64,000 nucleotides of DNA, from the NCBI GenBank assembly GCA_033675265.1, contig JAUJYZ010001192.1, positions 31,001 through 95,000 on the forward strand, in the 5' to 3' direction. The translations under genes were made by a program, and so were the position numbers. The notes beneath the pieces are model-generated. The model ran no database searches. It was not told where the DNA came from and saw only the letters and a list, made by a program, of their open reading frames with translations. Source of the DNA: Actinostola sp. cb2023. Its lineage: Eukaryota; Cnidaria; Anthozoa; Actiniaria; Actinostolidae. Shown here in pieces: positions 61,601-64,000 of the stretch; the first letter of the stretch is position 1; each line of letters begins with the position of its first letter.

Positions 61601-63683
61601 TTAAATTAATACTCTTCTGAATGAATGATACTCCAGATCGATTCGATGCACTGATAATTATTGAAATTTCTCAGCGAGATAATAATTTATTTATTTACAA
61701 AACTTTCACCTATAAGTTTGAGAAAGAGACCACGAAGTACAAGTTGATGGCAGTCACTGCCGTATTACTGCTTCAGCAACAACTACAATCTAATAGAAGT
61801 CAATAGATAAACAACAACAATAGTCCAATTTAATACAGAATTAACACCTAGCAAAATCTGTACCTGTAATATGGCCAAAATCATACAAAACTGCAAATTA
61901 TCCAGTTGGCTTTGCTTGTCGCTCGGCTGCCGGCTTTGACTTGTTCAGTCGTGTTGTAGTTGTATATGTACTGGATGTAGCTTCACACTGATTACTGAAT
62001 CAGAGCGATCACCTCTGGCTCTGTTTATCGATAAATATGTCTTTGTCTGAAATATTTTGCCTGAGAATCGTTAGCATTCAAGGAACGTAGTCAAATCCAT
62101 CAATGTCGACGTCCTGTGAAAAGTTGAAGTTCAGCTCATGCAAGCGGCAGTTCTCTGATCGGATTGAAAGACAACAAGAAACGGTCAGTCGAGAAAATTT
62201 GAACGATTTATTAAAGTCTTATGAGGATAGAATAAGTCCGTAGTTTTATATCTTTCCGATTAACTTCCTTGTTAAACAGAAAATCATCAGAAAAGTATAA
62301 GCTTAAGCTTACTTACAAGTTCAGTGAAAACTTGAAAACTTCTCTGTCAGCGTGTCATCGCTTTTAGTCTTTCTGGTTGTAAGTTTTCGTTAACTATGAA
62401 TGTTATCCATATCTAGATCTATAGCTGTGTTCCTGTTGTAGATTGTCCGTAAATGTAAACGTTAAAACGACTGAATATAAACAACTTTTGTCCTTCAAAT
62501 AAACTGATTTTAGTATTCAATTTTGCTTGATTCCTATTGGCTAGCGTAGCGAAAGACTGAACACTGCACTGGCTTTCTCTGCGACGCGTGATAAATAGCG
62601 ACTCAAAATTGTCTAAAAACTATATTTTTCTAAAACAAAGAGAACGCTATGGGATTCAAGGAAAATTCATTGGATGACTCGTGAATTCAACGTGGAATTC
62701 CCTCGTCATCCAATGAATTTACCTATAGAACCCCGCTATCTCGAACTCTGAAGAGAATCGAAAGGAAAATTAGTTCGACTCAAGCATGTTTGGCCTGGTT
62801 TTTGGGTAAAACACTCAATGTTTGGAACAGAAAAATAAAACGATTTTCGGCTACATAATATATCTCATGAACCTCAACATTTTGGTGCGTATTTCAAGAT
62901 AAGGAATGGGTCACGTGACCTGTTACGTCACAAAAGGTATCAAAGTTATTTTTGTGTTTTCACCTTTGCTTTAATGTCCTTATTATGAATCGCTGCCTTA
63001 ACACCTGGACCATCATTCATTTTAAAGGAGATATTATGTAAAATAGTTCACGTGACTATATTTTTCCCATTACGTAGTTAAATATCTCCTAGATAGCGGG
63101 GGTTCGAGATAACCGGGTCAGTGTCATTTCACTGATATTTTCATTAATATTTAACATAGTTTCAAATACAGCTACAGTTGTATATCATACAATTTTGTTT
63201 GAAAAAAATATGCAACAAACGCATCAAATATGCATTTGATACAGTTGTTTGTGAGGCGGCACAGGATACGCGAATTCGAACAAAGGTAGAATGTTAATCC
63301 ACTTCCGTATACTGAACAATTAAAGTTCAATTAACGTTTTGCCTTCCAACGAACTGTGTTGTGACACTTTCTTCTGTTTGTCCATCGACTTTTTCGTTAC
63401 CCTCACTTCACTCCCCCTCTCCCCCCCCCCCCCCCCCCCCCCAAAAAAAAATCAGGCTCATTCGTTCCCTACTATACTACTTGTGTGTGAGGGAGGGATA
63501 AAGATTAAATTAAGTACCCATGTATTCTCTTACGTATTTGTACGATTTTCTGCGTCAACTTTCTATTGCATGATGTATTTATAGGCCGCAAAACGTGGTC
63601 TCAGTAGTACAGAGGTTGGTTTTATCTTTGGTACTTACAGCCTGGTAGCTTTTCTGGCTTCCTTAATCTACGGTCCAGTACTG
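58660..63683 (+). CDS. SLC18B1-like transporter, copy B (exons 1-2, cut by window end)
   Basis: Exon 1 is 58660-58890 and exon 2 is 63585-63683, both phase 0 with the same splice sites as copy A. Exon 1 has 77 codons, one more than copy A (an extra R near residue 8), and a handful of substitutions; exon 2 has two. The 5' flank, both ends of intron 1 and the first 60 bp of intron 2 align with copy A, showing a direct tandem duplication with a spacing of about 57.6 kb. Intron 1 has grown to 4.7 kb by insertions. Exons 3-16 would lie beyond 64000. Both exons are intact, so copy B may be the working gene if the exon 7 lesion of copy A is real. Confidence 0.8.
58972..59181. mobile_element. 210-bp MITE with 9-bp duplication; empty site in copy A
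   Basis: TAGCCTCCTCCGCAGGCAT and atgcggaggaggcta are the ends; GTATCCGGT flanks both sides (58963-58971, 59182-59190). Copy A has the single uninterrupted site at about 1379-1388 (tagtatccggtgtc). Confidence 0.92.
59414..60120. mobile_element. 707-bp piggyBac-like MITE
   Basis: AGGGGCAGTGTCAAGCC and ggcttgacactgcccct, TTAA on both sides (59410-59413, 60121-60124). Confidence 0.8.
60283..61077. mobile_element. 795-bp foldback element with 9-bp duplication
   Basis: Arms of about 150 bp starting TACCCTGCTAGCAGAGTTTC. GTCTTAGAA flanks both sides (60274-60282, 61078-61086). The 77-codon - frame 60267-60500 is arm sequence. Confidence 0.85.
61145..63389. other. Intron 1 of copy B, AT-rich transposon-derived stretch
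   Basis: Contains gtggaattc palindromes at 61275 and 62695, and ccccgctatctcgaac (62742) opposite gggggttcgagataacc (63100), suggesting a pogo-like element between 62735 and 63125. No gene recognised; the 90-codon frame 61348-61620 is lysine/asparagine-rich and not assignable. Confidence 0.4.
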
Positions 63684-63760
63684 GTAAGATTTATTGGGAT
63701 AACATAGGGGTAGAGCAAAGGGGAGAGAATGAAGTAGGATAGCAGAGTACAGTATAGGGT
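63684..63760. repeat. Founder units of the 37-bp minisatellite in copy B
   Basis: gtaagatttattgggataac then about two degenerate units (gagagaatgaagtaggatag, cagagtacagtatagggt). Same position in intron 2 as the 7-kb array of copy A. Confidence 0.85.
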
Positions 63761-63872
63761 GGCATGGGTGTAGCTTGAGGTAGTACAAGATGGAGGTAGA
63801 TAGAAGAAGGAAGAGGAAAGCATAGAAGGTAGAATAATATAGACATATGAATAGGAGTATTGTTGTGGAGGA

Positions 63873-63985
63873 CCATGTATTTGTATAGCATCAGGAGCGG
63901 TACGGGTTCCTGTTAGTACAAGATGATCGTTGGTGATGGTTATTAATAGAACGATCACATCAGTACATATCGGCAAAAATGTCAG
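63873..63985 (-). repeat. Inverted copy of 9709-9810
   Basis: Read on - it matches the stretch after the copy A array (catttttgccgatatg ... gatgctata), so this block has opposite orientation in the two gene copies. Confidence 0.8.
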
Positions 63986-64000
63986 GGGCGTAGGCAGGGG

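Overview
The window looks like genomic DNA of an invertebrate animal. Genes are split by GT-AG introns, there is a NACHT-LRR receptor with a DZIP3-type HEPN domain, and BEL/Pao, L1/Tx1-like, Crypton-like, SINE and many MITE-type elements are present. HEPN-NACHT-LRR genes of this kind are common in anthozoan cnidarians (and also in lancelets), so a coral or sea anemone is my best guess; the sequence alone does not prove it.

The backbone is a gene for an SLC18B1-like major facilitator transporter on the + strand. I could place 16 coding exons (1077-51201) with consistent splice phases, giving about 476 residues, close to the usual length of the family. Its second intron is about 39 kb and holds almost everything unusual: a 7-kb array of a 37-bp minisatellite, a Crypton fragment, a BEL/Pao retroelement carrying a LINE and another insertion, a complete but frame-disrupted HEPN-NACHT-LRR gene on the same strand (about 24.1-32.6 kb), a 5.1-kb giant palindrome carrying a Fic-type coding sequence in each arm (33602-38719), and a 184-bp satellite. 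Exons 3 to 16 follow from 41.6 to 51.2 kb, separated by microsatellites, MITEs and one tRNA-derived SINE.

Downstream, 53.5-58.2 kb is a second large inverted structure whose arms are 30-bp minisatellites. At 58660 a second copy of the transporter gene starts; only its exons 1 and 2 lie in the window. The two copies align through the 5' flank, exon 1, both ends of intron 1, exon 2 and the start of intron 2. This makes copy comparison possible: one MITE in copy B has an exact empty site in copy A, and the 37-bp minisatellite that is 7 kb long in copy A is only one or two units in copy B. At the left edge one exon of a GM2-activator-like (ML-domain) gene lies on the - strand.

Most very long open frames here are products of tandem repeats, not genes. 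Real coding content is limited to the transporter exons, the GM2A-like exon, the NLR gene, one small broken reading frame at 22.8-23.1 kb, and decayed transposon or Fic sequences. Copy A of the transporter (exon 7) and the NLR (two places) have small indels; these could be true lesions or assembly errors in homopolymers and repeats.
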